64,000 nt of DNA, from assembly GCA_023390815.1 (NCBI GenBank), contig JAEWCC010000036.1:1-64000 (forward strand). Reading direction: 5' to 3'. This document shows, piece by piece, positions 16,027 to 24,964 of this stretch. Source of the stretch: Bacillota bacterium (lineage in GTDB: Bacteria; Bacillota; Clostridia; Christensenellales; SZUA-584). The position numbers and the translations under genes were made by a program. Numbering within the stretch: position 1 is the first letter of the stretch; each line of letters starts with the position of its first letter. Below the pieces are notes generated by a model. The model worked only from the letters and a program-made list of their open reading frames with translations, did no database searches and was not told where the DNA came from.

Positions 16027-17475
16027 TTATATATCCTCGATATAATAGCGGTCCTTGCCGCTGCCCTTCGCTTTGTACATCGCCTGATCGGCGCGGTAGA
16101 TCAGCGTGTTCGCGCTGGCATCCCCTCCCGCGCAGGCAACCCCCATGCTCACCGTCGTTTTGTATTGCGCAAGCAGAGGCTCCTGCCTTACGCTTTGGAA
16201 AAATCGCTCGAATACCGTCGTCGGAGTCTTTTCGCCAAAGCAAAATCCCGCAAACTCGTCGCCGCCCCACCGGCAGACCGTACCTGCGGCTGAGAACGCT
16301 TCGTCAGCCAGCTTTGCGATGACGCGCAGCACATTGTCGCCCGCCAGATGGCCACGCGTATCGTTGACTTCCTTCAGGTTGTCCACATCAAATACAAAAA
16401 CGCAAAATGGTCCGCGCTCCGGTATTTCCGTAATTGCCCGCGCCAGCTCCTCGTTGAAGCCCCGGCGGTTTGGAAGGCCGGTCAGCATGTCCATCCTCAT
16501 CATCCGCATCATCAGTGCATCGTTTTTCCGAATGATACGGTTGGCTATGATCAGCACGCAAGCCGCCACGAGCACATAGATTACGATATCCCTCGTGAGC
16601 TGCGCATACATCGACTTTTCCAGCACCGACGTATCCTTCTTGACCAGCAGATACCAGTTGAGGTCCTCTACGTAGCGGGTGATGTAGTAGCCGTCAAAAG
16701 GCTTTTCACGCGACGGAAATACCTGCATCGTATTCAGATTGGAGAGGATTGCCTGCCGATTTTCGGCCAGTACGGTGCTGTCAAACACATTCATGTCCGC
16801 GGTGTCGTCCAGATACGTATCCACCTGCACCGCGCCATCCCCACTGAATAGCATTGTGTCCAGCCCGTATTCGTCCTCGAAGAATTTCATCATCCCCTGC
16901 ACCTGATTCAGTACCAGCCCCACGCCTGTGACGCCCATGAGGTTTCCATCTTCATCGGTCATGCGGCAGTTGACGAACACCGAGAGCCGGTTCTGATTGG
17001 CTTGGTCGGTATCCACATCCAGATCGTATATAAGGCCGCTGTCCCGAAACGTATAATACCACACGTCGTGCGCATCGGTTTCGCTGACTACCTTATTGAT
17101 GCCATTGTAATGGTAATAGTTCTTGGTGGCTTCGGAGACCAAAAACACCGAATCGTAGCCGTATTTGTCCTTAAGGCCCAGCAGGTACTGCCGCAGCTCC
17201 TCCTGATGAGCAGGCGTATTCTGCCCCTGCTCATTCCTCAGCCATTTTTTCAGAAAGCTGTCGTTTGCCATGGTGAGCGAGACGAATATCGGCTTGGTCA
17301 GTTCGTTGCGAATCTCCGAGTAGATATTGGTGGTGGTCAGCTGGGAAATGTTTACGATATCTTCGGAAATAATATCGCTGTAGGAATTGTAGCTGGTCAC
17401 GGTCACAGCGATGAACCCCGCCAGTATGATCAAACAAATCAGGATATTTGTACTGATTTTAAATCTTCGGTCCAT
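16027..17475 (-). CDS. Membrane diguanylate cyclase with extracellular sensor
   Basis: 482 residues. A transmembrane helix (about 10-28), a large extracellular dCache-like sensor (about 30-290: YDSVFLVSEATKNYYHYNG, WYYTFRDSG, SVFVNCRM, GVTGVGLVL), a second TM (about 297-317), then a GGDEF domain with DMLTGLPNRRGFNEEL and RWGGDEFAGF. The intact GGDEF motif predicts c-di-GMP synthesis. The RxxD inhibitory site five residues before the motif is absent. It ends in a terminator and is monocistronic. Its ligand is unknown. A second cyclase is at 62003-62950. Confidence 0.88.
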   Translation of the reverse strand: MDRRFKISTNILICLIILAGFIAVTVTSYNSYSDIISEDIVNISQLTTTNIYSEIRNELTKPIFVSLTMANDSFLKKWLRNEQGQNTPAHQEELRQYLLGLKDKYGYDSVFLVSEATKNYYHYNGINKVVSETDAHDVWYYTFRDSGLIYDLDVDTDQANQNRLSVFVNCRMTDEDGNLMGVTGVGLVLNQVQGMMKFFEDEYGLDTMLFSGDGAVQVDTYLDDTADMNVFDSTVLAENRQAILSNLNTMQVFPSREKPFDGYYITRYVEDLNWYLLVKKDTSVLEKSMYAQLTRDIVIYVLVAACVLIIANRIIRKNDALMMRMMRMDMLTGLPNRRGFNEELARAITEIPERGPFCVFVFDVDNLKEVNDTRGHLAGDNVLRVIAKLADEAFSAAGTVCRWGGDEFAGFCFGEKTPTTVFERFFQSVRQEPLLAQYKTTVSMGVACAGGDASANTLIYRADQAMYKAKGSGKDRYYIEDI

Positions 17476-17601
17476 TGATGCCTCATCATAGATTAATGTC
17501 AGTACATATATACCCGCATATCACGGTATCAAACCCCTAATTCTATGTGGCAGAACATCCCAAAAACAGATACGAGCTTTTCTCACTGCGCAAGATACGA
17601 A

Positions 17602-19458
17602 TCATCCGCTCAGGCCAAATCCCTGCTCAAATAGCAGGTCCGGGTCCTGCGCGCCGATATCGTCCACAGACCGGTACCACGCCGTCGGCAGCCTTCCCGT
17701 AAACTCAGCCGCTCCCGTCAGAGGCGATACCACGCCGCCGCCCTCGGTGCCGGGCAGATAGCACATCACCACGGCGTTCCAATCGTCGATATATCCGTCG
17801 ATCAGCACGTTGCGGCCCGCCACGATCAGCGCAGCCACCGGCTTGCCAAGGCGTCTGGCCTCGGCAATCGCTTCCGCATTGCCATCAAGCCCCGTTCTGC
17901 CCGTCAGCGACAGGTCTTCCGTGTCTCCCTCGTACTCCGCATACGGTTTTTCGCCTACCGCGAGCAGCACGATATCCGCCTCGTCCGCCCGTTCCGGGTC
18001 TGTGATGATCTCGAGGCCGTACTCGCCCGCGCAGGCGCGGAGCGCCTCCAGTATGGTGATTCCGGGCGTCAGGTCGGGCGCAGCCTTCCCCTGCCAGCTC
18101 AGCGTCCAGCCGCCGCACTGCACGCCGATATTATCCGCAGCCGGGCCGGTTACATAAATCTTCTGCGCGGGTTTAAACGGCAGCACACCACCCTCGTTCT
18201 TCAGCAGCACCTGCGATTCCTCCGCCAGCCGCTTGGCCAGCGCACGGCCCTCCGCACCGCCCAACCCAGTCACGCCGATATCAATTTGATCAAGATACGG
18301 GTCGTCGAACAGCCCCATTTTGAATTTGACGGTCAGTATGCGCCTGACCGCGTCGTCCACCCGCTCCTGCGGGATATTGCCGTTCTCCACGCCTTTGACG
18401 ATGGCGTCCACAGCTTTCCGGTACAGAATCGGTTCCATCAGCATATCGATGCCCGCGTTGACCGCCTTGATGATCTTTTCTTTATAGGACGGCGCATCGA
18501 TCTCCTTGATCCCCTCATAATCCGATACCACAAAGCCATTGAAATGAAGCTCGCCCTTCAGCACCTCGGTGATAAGATATTGGTTTTCGTGCATCTTGAG
18601 ACCGTCAACCGAGTTGAACGACACCATCACACACATAAGGCCTTCGACTGCGAGCCGCTTGTACGGCGCCAGGTGAATTGCGCGAAGCAGTGTATCGCTC
18701 ATCTGCACATCGCCGCGGTCGAGCGGGTATCCGTTCCCGCCAGTACCGTATGCCGTGCCGCCGTCGGCCAGATAGTGCTTCGCCGTCGCGAGAACACCCG
18801 CGCCCTGCAGCCCGGAGACATAAGCCGATGCCAGGTCGCTCACCAGCTCCGGATCGCTCGAATAGCTCTCGTAGGTGCGCCCCCAGCGCGGGTCCTGCAC
18901 CACGGCCACGCAGGGGCCGAAGTTCCAGACGATGCCGGTGAGCTTCATCTCCTCCGCCACGTACGCCCCCATCTGCCGGGTCAGCTCCGGGTCGTTTGCC
19001 GCACCGATGCCGATGTTCTGCGGGAATATGACCGCGCCATACACCGTGTTGTGCCCGTGCACCGCGTCTGCGCCGTAAAGAATCGGGATCTTCAGCAGCC
19101 GGGAAAGCGCCGCCTGCTGGAACGCGTCGATCGCCCGGTTCCAGCCTTCCACCGTATTATCGTTGTTCGGTACGGAGCCGCCGCCGCTGAACACCGAGCC
19201 CAGCCCCAGTTCGGCGATATCTCCTTCCGTCACCGGGCCCTGTTCGGCCTGCACCATCTGCCCCGCCTTGTCTTCGAGCGTCATTTTGGACATCAGGTCG
19301 GCCACGCGTTCCTCTATGCTGTACTGGCTGTCCAGATAGATTTCGACCGCAGTTGGTTTACCCGTTGCCTGCGGCGTAGTAACGGGAGGCGCGGCTGCGC
19401 AGGCAGCAAGCGCAATCACCAGAAACCAGGTAAGCGCGTAACCTAGTGTTTTCTTCAT
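17602..19458 (-). CDS. GH3 beta-glucosidase-type lipoprotein
   Basis: Glycoside hydrolase family 3 enzyme removing beta-linked glucose or related sugars outside the cell. 618 residues. Signal with lipobox LAAC at Cys 20, then the TIM barrel: KMTLEDKAGQMVQAEQG, ILYGADAVHGHNTV, FGPCVAVVQDPRWGRTYESY, GVLATAKHYLADGGT, MVSFNSVDGLKMHEN. The nucleophile is the Asp of GFVVSDYEGI. The second domain runs KNEGGVLPF to VAGRNVLIDGY. The length suits the ExoP/cellodextrinase type. CAGGAGG precedes ATG. No transport genes adjoin it. Confidence 0.88.
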   Translation of the reverse strand: MKKTLGYALTWFLVIALAACAAAPPVTTPQATGKPTAVEIYLDSQYSIEERVADLMSKMTLEDKAGQMVQAEQGPVTEGDIAELGLGSVFSGGGSVPNNDNTVEGWNRAIDAFQQAALSRLLKIPILYGADAVHGHNTVYGAVIFPQNIGIGAANDPELTRQMGAYVAEEMKLTGIVWNFGPCVAVVQDPRWGRTYESYSSDPELVSDLASAYVSGLQGAGVLATAKHYLADGGTAYGTGGNGYPLDRGDVQMSDTLLRAIHLAPYKRLAVEGLMCVMVSFNSVDGLKMHENQYLITEVLKGELHFNGFVVSDYEGIKEIDAPSYKEKIIKAVNAGIDMLMEPILYRKAVDAIVKGVENGNIPQERVDDAVRRILTVKFKMGLFDDPYLDQIDIGVTGLGGAEGRALAKRLAEESQVLLKNEGGVLPFKPAQKIYVTGPAADNIGVQCGGWTLSWQGKAAPDLTPGITILEALRACAGEYGLEIITDPERADEADIVLLAVGEKPYAEYEGDTEDLSLTGRTGLDGNAEAIAEARRLGKPVAALIVAGRNVLIDGYIDDWNAVVMCYLPGTEGGGVVSPLTGAAEFTGRLPTAWYRSVDDIGAQDPDLLFEQGFGLSG

Positions 19459-19581
19459 GGGTACCTCCTGTCAACGACTGATCTTTAATACCCATGGTAC
19501 ATACGAAACTTACGAAAGCCAATACCTAATCAACGAAATATTTACGAAACTTCTTTATATTGGTCGTATTACGGGTTATCG

Positions 19582-19611
19582 TAGACACACGCCCCGAGCC
19601 AGTGGTATAGT
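19582..19611 (+). promoter_or_regulatory. Promoter of the nudC-like gene
   Basis: TAGACA, 18-bp spacer, TATAGT; start codon 35 bp downstream. Just upstream, TACGAAACTT occurs twice (near 19502 and 19541), with TACGAAA again nearby, possibly a regulator site. Confidence 0.5.
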
Positions 19612-19645
19612 AACCATATTGCTTAACTTGACAGAAGGTGCAGCC

Positions 19646-20458
19646 ATGATACACGACATTCAGCCCAGACGCTTTGACAACGCTTACCGGCAGGAGAAGC
19701 CGGACGCAGACAGCCTGATCCTTTTCATTCAAGACGGCAAGGTTTTGGTAAAGGAAACGGAGGAAGGCATCTCCTTTCCCCGATGCGGCGAACTGCAGCC
19801 TCTTACTGCTTCATACATCTACCTGTTCGCCATCGACAACACGAAGTTTTTTCTTGCCGGCGCGATTGAACCCAAAGGAGATTACGATTACCACGCATTG
19901 ATGGAGTTTCGGAACAAGCAGCCGAGGCACCTCGCGTTCGCGGCGGCAACGGCGTGCCACCTGTATAACTGGTACTCCAAAAACCGCTACTGCGGCCGGT
20001 GCGGCTCCGATATGGTTCACGACGCAAAGGAGCGCATGATGCGCTGCGACAACTGCGGCAATATGGTCTATCCCCGCATATCGCCCGCGGTCATCGTGGG
20101 GATCACGGACGGAGACCGGCTTCTGATGACAAAGTATTCGGGCAGGCTGTACAAACGCTACGCGCTCGTCGCGGGGTTCGCAGAAATCGGAGAGCCGATT
20201 GAGGATACCGTTCGGCGCGAGGTTCTGGAGGAAGTCGGCGTCCGCGTCAAGAACATCCGGTATTACAAGAGCCAGCCGTGGCCGTTCTCGGATTCACTGC
20301 TGATGGGCTTTTACTGCGACCTCGACGGCAGCGACACGATCACACTGGACGAGAGCGAGCTCGAATGCGCCGAGTGGATACACCGCAAGGACATCGACGT
20401 CGAAGCGGACGGGATCAGCCTGACCAACGAGATGATTGTGCATTTTAAGGAGCAATAA
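19646..20458 (+). CDS. nudC: NAD+ diphosphatase (NudC-type Nudix hydrolase)
   Basis: 270 residues. N-terminal domain, then a four-Cys zinc ribbon (YCGRCGSDM and [17 protein letters not shown]), then a Nudix box ([20 protein letters not shown] then VGV) matching GX5EX7REUXEEXGU. SQPWPFS after the box is the motif of the NADH pyrophosphatase subfamily, which cleaves NAD(H) and removes NAD caps from RNA. The start at 19646 is preceded by AAGGTG and downstream of the promoter; an upstream reading would include promoter sequence. The YbjQ gene follows by 20 nt, likely cotranscribed. Confidence 0.88.
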   Translation: MIHDIQPRRFDNAYRQEKPDADSLILFIQDGKVLVKETEEGISFPRCGELQPLTASYIYLFAIDNTKFFLAGAIEPKGDYDYHALMEFRNKQPRHLAFAAATACHLYNWYSKNRYCGRCGSDMVHDAKERMMRCDNCGNMVYPRISPAVIVGITDGDRLLMTKYSGRLYKRYALVAGFAEIGEPIEDTVRREVLEEVGVRVKNIRYYKSQPWPFSDSLLMGFYCDLDGSDTITLDESELECAEWIHRKDIDVEADGISLTNEMIVHFKEQ

Positions 20459-20478
20459 ATCAGAAAGAGGTGGATTTT

Positions 20479-20799
20479 ATGATTATTACAACAACGCCCT
20501 CCATCGAGGGGAAGACCATTCGCGAATACAAAGGCATCGTCGTCGGTGAAGTCATCAGCGGCGTGGATTTTCTCAAGGACATCGCGGCGAGCTTTTCAAA
20601 CTTCTTTGGCGGCCGCTCACAAAGCTACGAGGGCGAGCTGATACAGGCCCGCGAAAACGCTATCCGAGAAATGGAGCAGCGGGCTTACAGCATGGGCGCG
20701 AACGCCATCGTGGGCGTCGATATCGACTACGAAGTGCTCGGCCAGGGCAACAACATGCTGATGGTCACCGTTTCCGGTACGGCAGTGGTCGTGGAGTAA
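20479..20799 (+). CDS. YbjQ / UPF0145 family protein
   Basis: 106 residues, typical for the family of small pentameric proteins of unknown job (once called heavy-metal-binding). Signature parts: [40 protein letters not shown], and [20 protein letters not shown] followed by [17 protein letters not shown] precedes ATG at 20479; GTG at 20470 overlaps that site. It follows nudC by 20 nt. Confidence 0.88.
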   Translation: MIITTTPSIEGKTIREYKGIVVGEVISGVDFLKDIAASFSNFFGGRSQSYEGELIQARENAIREMEQRAYSMGANAIVGVDIDYEVLGQGNNMLMVTVSGTAVVVE

Positions 20800-20855
20800 A
20801 CGTAGCTCCTTCCACAGAGCGCGGTTGAGTGACCAGAATAAGTATTACGTCCCGC

Positions 20856-21050
20856 AAAGGCTTCCCCTCGAGGGGCTATATTGCCCAGTGGGCAATATAG
20901 GCAGACAGCATATTGCAAATCTGATGTCTGACTGATGAGGTGTTCGCTTAGCCAGCTTATGCTGACCCCTCATCCGGCACTGCGCGCCACCCCGGGGTTC
21001 CCCGAAAAGCGCAGCTTTTTGGGGTGGACTTTCTCCTCAGGAGAAGGCTT
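20856..21050. repeat. Palindromic repeat (GGCTTCCCCTC type), copy 1
   Basis: Outer arms AAGGCTTCCCC / ...GAGAAGGCTT, an inner ATATTGCCCA-gtg-GGCAATAT hairpin, CTGATGAGGTG and CCCTCATCCGG...GCGCGCCACC. Relative to copies 2 and 3 it carries an extra GC-rich palindrome (GGGGTTCCCC...TTTTTGGGGTGG), also seen in the repeat at 40828-40999. It separates ybjQ from the ATC-hydrolase-like gene. Confidence 0.65.
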
Positions 21051-21106
21051 ACCGGGCGAAGATGGTAGCCCGCGATGTGTAAAACATCGATTCTTAGGAG
21101 GCGGCA

Positions 21107-21724
21107 ATGGGATTCGACAGTACTTATTTTCCCCATTTCAGCCAGTATTGCATCGATCAATTCAGGGTTGATCTCGGAAATCGGATTCATCAGGAAGCCG
21201 AATCCCGGCTATCCCGCATGATCCACGAAGCCGACGACCGAGGCAGCAAATCCATCCGGTGGCATATGGATACCAACATGCTGCCGTCGATCGCGATTTA
21301 TCTCACGTTCAAAGCCTTTGAAGAAACGGCGGACAAGGCTTACGAATACACCGACGAAGTGCTGCAAATATCGCGGATCAAGGCCCGCAGCAAGAACGAA
21401 CCGCACGGACGCCTGCCTTTTGGATACTTTGCTTTCAAGCTTTTCTGTAAATCCATTATGAAAAAGGAATATCCCGCGCAGGGATGGGATATGGAATGGA
21501 TTCGGTATGACCGGGATGAAATCCATTTCAACATGAAGAGCTGCGTCTATTATGACACAACCCAAAAATATAACTGCCCCGAAATGTGCCCTTTGTTCTG
21601 CGCGAACGACGATGTGATTCTGGCTGGATATCAACCCGCCGTCGTGTTTGAACGCAGCGGGACGATTGCACTCGGGCAGCAGGTTTGCGACTTTCACTTC
21701 AAGAACGGGAAGCGGATGAAATAA
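21107..21724 (+). CDS. L-2-amino-thiazoline-4-carboxylate hydrolase-like protein
   Basis: 205 residues. Family resemblance (ATC hydrolase, PF14196-type) rests on the C-terminal region: a CVYYDTTQKYNCPEMCPLFC segment, then the ending FERSGTIALGQQVCDFHFKN. ATC hydrolase opens the thiazoline ring in a route to cysteine, but most homologues are untested. The Cys-rich region may bind metal. GGAGGC precedes the ATG. It is flanked by palindromic repeats on both sides and has no operon partner. Confidence 0.75.
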   Translation: MGFDSTYFPHFSQYCIDQFRVDLGNRIHQEAESRLSRMIHEADDRGSKSIRWHMDTNMLPSIAIYLTFKAFEETADKAYEYTDEVLQISRIKARSKNEPHGRLPFGYFAFKLFCKSIMKKEYPAQGWDMEWIRYDRDEIHFNMKSCVYYDTTQKYNCPEMCPLFCANDDVILAGYQPAVVFERSGTIALGQQVCDFHFKNGKRMK

Positions 21725-21749
21725 GCGTCACCCGCCACCCTCTCTCCAG

Positions 21750-21870
21750 AAGAAGGCTTCCCCTGAGGGGAAGCTGTTGCCGGAGGCAACTGATGAGGGG
21801 TGTGGCCTTTGAAACTACTTAACCCCTCATCCGGCGCAAGCGCCACCTTCTCCTCAGGAGAAGGCTTTTT
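21750..21870. repeat. Palindromic repeat (GGCTTCCCCTC type), copy 2
   Basis: GGCTTCCCCtGAGGGGAAGC hairpin, GTTGCCGGAGGCAAC hairpin, CTGATGAGG, and CCTCATCCGGCGC...GCCACCTTCTCC ending GAGAAGGCTT. Close to copy 3 at 23870-24000, and both are followed about 50 bp later by the same 92-bp sequence. Confidence 0.7.
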
Positions 21871-21918
21871 TGCGTCAGTGCATTATGCGCCGCAGCAAAC
21901 GCCGATGCACATAGCATA

Positions 21919-22010
21919 AACGTATACACTTTGTCTGCTTGTATTCCTACATAATGCTAAAATTAGCAGGAAACTTAAGTATTGTATCGAACTATGGATT
22001 GTGGTCTATA
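21919..22010 (+). repeat. 92-bp duplicated 5' region, copy 1
   Basis: Nearly identical to 24054-24145 (GTATTCCTACATAATGCTAA, then AATTAG.AGG.AACTTAA.TATTG). In copy 2 the sequence leads into the start of a gene. Here the equivalent ATG gives four codons and a stop, so this looks like the remains of a lost paralogue's start. Confidence 0.7.
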
Positions 22011-22104
22011 ATGGACAATCCGTACCAAATTGCTTGATGTCCCATTTTGGTAATATGGGCAGCTGGCATTGTAGCATGTTAGTATAATTTTAGGAGGAAC
22101 GGTT

Positions 22105-22830
22105 ATGAAAAAAAGAGTTAAGATAGCTATTATTATAGCGTCGATTTTAGCGGCCGTTTTAGCTGTATTTATTATAATTGAGGTTATTAAGTCTAATGAA
22201 TATTATTCACACCCTCTTTATAATTCATATAAAGATGATAGCGGAATAAAAACCTTCAGTATAGACGGCGTAGAATATAAGTTGATTAATAATAGTTGGC
22301 GTATAGACGAAAATGAGAAGGGACAAATGATTGGTTTCCTTGATGTAAATCATCAGCCTATATATACAACTATAGATAATCGTAATATTTTAAGCGTTAG
22401 AATTCTGTCAGAGTCTATTGTATATGCTCCGTATTTTCGGGCTGGTTATGTCTTACCGGAATTGTCTATTGATAATATAGATAAAATTATATGGTTTGAT
22501 CCAGTTGATCGTACAAGGAAAACAAGTAACGACGAGGATATAATTGATACATTATCTTATGAAATCGATAATAACAAACGTGTAAATATTAATAGTGATA
22601 AGTTCAACGAAGTAATAATTCAGTTAACATGGATAGACTTCTATTTCAAAAATGCACCGGGGATTTATTTTCCAATGTATATATGGATTCGTGGTGATGG
22701 GAGCCTTGTTTGTGATTATTATGAAATGCAAAACAACCAATACTGCGAAATTTCGCTTGACCTTGTCGAGCGGATTATGGGGCATAAAATAGATATTGAC
22801 TATTACATAAAATCCATCGGGCAAAATTAA
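22105..22830 (+). CDS. Hypothetical protein with N-terminal membrane anchor
   Basis: 241 residues, not recognised. One transmembrane segment at about 6-26 (IAIIIASILAAVLAVFIIIE), short positive start, and a ~210-residue extracellular, beta-rich domain with many Asn, Asp and Tyr. TAGGAGGAACGG lies before the ATG. Strongly AT-rich compared with the core genes, so probably acquired. It lies in the repeat-rich segment 20.8-24.9 kb. Confidence 0.65.
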   Translation: MKKRVKIAIIIASILAAVLAVFIIIEVIKSNEYYSHPLYNSYKDDSGIKTFSIDGVEYKLINNSWRIDENEKGQMIGFLDVNHQPIYTTIDNRNILSVRILSESIVYAPYFRAGYVLPELSIDNIDKIIWFDPVDRTRKTSNDEDIIDTLSYEIDNNKRVNINSDKFNEVIIQLTWIDFYFKNAPGIYFPMYIWIRGDGSLVCDYYEMQNNQYCEISLDLVERIMGHKIDIDYYIKSIGQN

Positions 22831-22950
22831 AAAAGTTTGTGTGAACCTTGATTAATTTTAACCGAATGGAAATGAATTTCGTACTATCCAATAATCTCGG
22901 GCACATCTGCGCCGTCTTACCCTACCCTCATACCCATTATCCGCCTCGCA

Positions 22951-22983
22951 CAAAAAAGCGGCTCCCTCTCGGAAGCCGCTTCG
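22951..22983 (-). terminator. Terminator after the cytochrome pair
   Basis: AGCGGCT...AGCCGCT stem, with TTTTTT on the minus strand. Confidence 0.75.
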
Positions 22984-22987
22984 CGCC

Positions 22988-23386
22988 TCATATCCCGAAC
23001 AATTGCCACAGGGCGGACGGAAAGATCAGGTGGATCAGCACAAAGAGCGCCAGCAGCAGCGCCATCGTGCGGTGCGCAATGAGAATGGGTTTCTTCTTAC
23101 GGAAAAAGAACGTTGTGCCCAGCGCTGCCGTCACGATCAGCAGGATACCCGCCAGCGTGCCGGTATGCAGACGCAGCGCGCCCAGCGCTAAAATGCCGTG
23201 GATGATCACCGATGCCACGAGGATAAGCCCCAAGGGCTTGTGCACCGCGCGAAGCGTTTTTGCAATGCGCGTGAGCGCCGCGTTCTTGCCCTTAAAAGCG
23301 TGCTTGTTGATCAGCCGAAGCCAGAATGGCATCGTCATTACGATGATTGCGGCCAGATTCACCCAGCCTAAAATGGCGTACGTCAT
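22988..23386 (-). CDS. Small four-helix membrane protein, cytochrome b-like
   Basis: 132 residues with four hydrophobic helices. His residues sit in two helix pairs (VHKPLGLILVASVIIHG and AHRTMALLLALFVLIHLIF), the arrangement of membrane di-haem cytochromes b. The gene starts 6 nt past the stop of the cytochrome b5-like lipoprotein, so the two are one operon and probably one electron-transfer unit. Haem binding is inferred from spacing, not proven. Confidence 0.65.
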   Translation of the reverse strand: MTYAILGWVNLAAIIVMTMPFWLRLINKHAFKGKNAALTRIAKTLRAVHKPLGLILVASVIIHGILALGALRLHTGTLAGILLIVTAALGTTFFFRKKKPILIAHRTMALLLALFVLIHLIFPSALWQLFGI

Positions 23387-23392
23387 TGCGTT

Positions 23393-23731
23393 TTACCCTT
23401 CGATTAGCTTGCCCACCACGGGCAGACCTTGCAGCTTGGATAAGCCGTGCGGCGAGATGGTCTTGATCTCCTCCGTGAGGTCATTACCGGCGGTGAAGCC
23501 ATTATGATCTCCGTTCTTCCATTGCGGCACGTCCGTCACGTCGTAGATCACCCCGTCGACGGCAATATAAGCCGGCTGTCCGTCCTTGCCGTTGTATTGC
23601 GCCAGTTCGTCCACCGTCAGCTCCAGCTGCTCCGCAGTGGTTTTATCCGGCTCAGACGCGCCGTTTCCGCACGCGGCCAGCACGGTCAGCATGACCAACA
23701 GAATGGCAAGGATTGCGCTCATGCGTTTCAT
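23393..23731 (-). CDS. Cytochrome b5-like haem-binding lipoprotein
   Basis: 112 residues. Signal peptide with lipobox LAAC (Cys 21), so it sits on the outer face of the membrane. The rest is a cytochrome b5-type domain: LAQYNGKDGQPAYIAVDGVI, then YDVTDVPQWKNGDHNGFTAG and ISPHGLSKL. The His of DHNG and of SPHG are the likely haem ligands. First gene of a two-gene operon with the four-helix membrane protein; the pair could pass electrons across the membrane. Confidence 0.8.
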   Translation of the reverse strand: MKRMSAILAILLVMLTVLAACGNGASEPDKTTAEQLELTVDELAQYNGKDGQPAYIAVDGVIYDVTDVPQWKNGDHNGFTAGNDLTEEIKTISPHGLSKLQGLPVVGKLIEG

Positions 23732-23869
23732 CTTACGGCCTCCTTATTCAATTTGATCGGTATGAATGTACAAGTACTGTAAATTGATTGTATATGGAAA
23801 AAGCCCCTCTTGTCAACGCTCGCTCCCACACAAAAGCGGCCTCCTCTCCTTGATCGTGATATTCGTTTT

Positions 23870-24000
23870 TGGCTTCCCCTCGAGGGGCTATATTGCCCAG
23901 TGGCAATATAGGCTCCGACAGGAGACTGATGAGGTGTATGTACGGCTGGCTTAACACCTCATCCGGCGCTGCGCGCCACCTTCTCCTCAAGAGAAGGCTT
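23870..24000. repeat. Palindromic repeat (GGCTTCCCCTC type), copy 3
   Basis: GGCTTCCCCTCGAGGGGC, ATATTGCC...GGCAATAT hairpin, CTGATGAGGTG, CACCTCATCCGGCGCTGCGC and GAGAAGGCTT. Same order as copies 1 and 2. Confidence 0.7.
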
Positions 24001-24053
24001 TTGCGTCCAGTGCTCCATCGCGCACGCCGTACCGAACGCCCATACGCGGAGCT

Positions 24054-24145
24054 AACGTATACACTTCGATTGCTTGTATTCCTACATAATGCTAAAATTA
24101 GAAGGGAACTTAAATATTGTGTCGAACTATGGATTATGTCTATAG
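24054..24145 (+). repeat. 92-bp duplicated 5' region, copy 2
   Basis: Matches 21919-22010 with few differences. It includes the start codon and first codons of the following gene. Confidence 0.7.
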
Positions 24146-24887
24146 TCGTGTTATTAATCAGGATGAATGGATAACTGTTTTTATAACCGAAGGAGATGAG
24201 GCCGTGGTTAATAGCATTATTGATTCTTTAATAAACGATTATATTGATGTGGTCTCTCAATATGATTATACGTTAGGTTATAAAACAAAGAAAATCTACA
24301 AGCAATTAAATGAGTTAATAGATAGAATTCCGAGATTGAATTCGAATGAATTGAAATACTTTTTGGACAATGTATTATCGCATGAATCGCTAAGTGTACA
24401 ACTAGGTGCAGCAGCTATTGCTATCGAGAATCAATATAGAACTGACGAGGCTAAGAAGATTATTTTAAAAATAAGAGAACTGAATGTTAGGGAAGCTAAA
24501 AGCTATGCCCCACTATCAGCTTTACCAGCAATGACAGAATATCTTTTTGATGATAGATATCCGTATATTAGTAATATTTTTCACCAAACTTCGTTTTTGA
24601 TGAAGAAATCTATTATGAAAGACTCGATTGATATAAAGAAGCGCAAGGAAGTAATAGAAATAGTCTCAAAACAAAAGAAACAATTAATCCATATTTATAT
24701 TGACTTTTTGAATAATAGAAAACACGATGGTTGTTTTATGTATTATGGTGCAGTATTGGCTTTTAGGTATAATTATCATGTTGAAGAAGCAGAAAAGAAT
24801 ATGATTATGATTTCAAAAAATAGTGATAACTGGGGACGGGTTAGTAATTATTCTACATGCCTGTTAGATGAATATAGGTCTATATAA
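24129..24887 (+). CDS. Hypothetical helical protein, 252 aa
   Basis: Not recognised. All-helical, soluble and HEAT-repeat-like in rhythm: IPRLNSNELKYFLDNVLSHE, LGAAAIAIENQYRTDEAKKI, LSALPAMTEYLFDDRY. The HEAT-like middle resembles proteins that monitor or scaffold others, but no motif settles that. AT-rich. The ATG at 24129 is preferred; a TTG at 24117 in the same frame has a better placed GAAGGGA. The segment before it duplicates 21919-22010. Confidence 0.6.
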   Translation: MDYVYSRVINQDEWITVFITEGDEAVVNSIIDSLINDYIDVVSQYDYTLGYKTKKIYKQLNELIDRIPRLNSNELKYFLDNVLSHESLSVQLGAAAIAIENQYRTDEAKKIILKIRELNVREAKSYAPLSALPAMTEYLFDDRYPYISNIFHQTSFLMKKSIMKDSIDIKKRKEVIEIVSKQKKQLIHIYIDFLNNRKHDGCFMYYGAVLAFRYNYHVEEAEKNMIMISKNSDNWGRVSNYSTCLLDEYRSI

Positions 24888-24920
24888 TAAGTGATCAGCC
24901 CCGTATCCCTACCCCTCACA

Positions 24921-24950
24921 CAAAAGCGGCCTCCTTTCGGAAGCCGCTTC
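24921..24950 (-). terminator. Terminator of the 2-oxoacid dehydrogenase operon
   Basis: GCGGCTTCC-GAAA-GGAGGCCGC with TTTTGTG after it on the minus strand, 15 bp past the E1 stop. Confidence 0.75.
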
Positions 24951-24964
24951 ATTTGTATTTGTGC

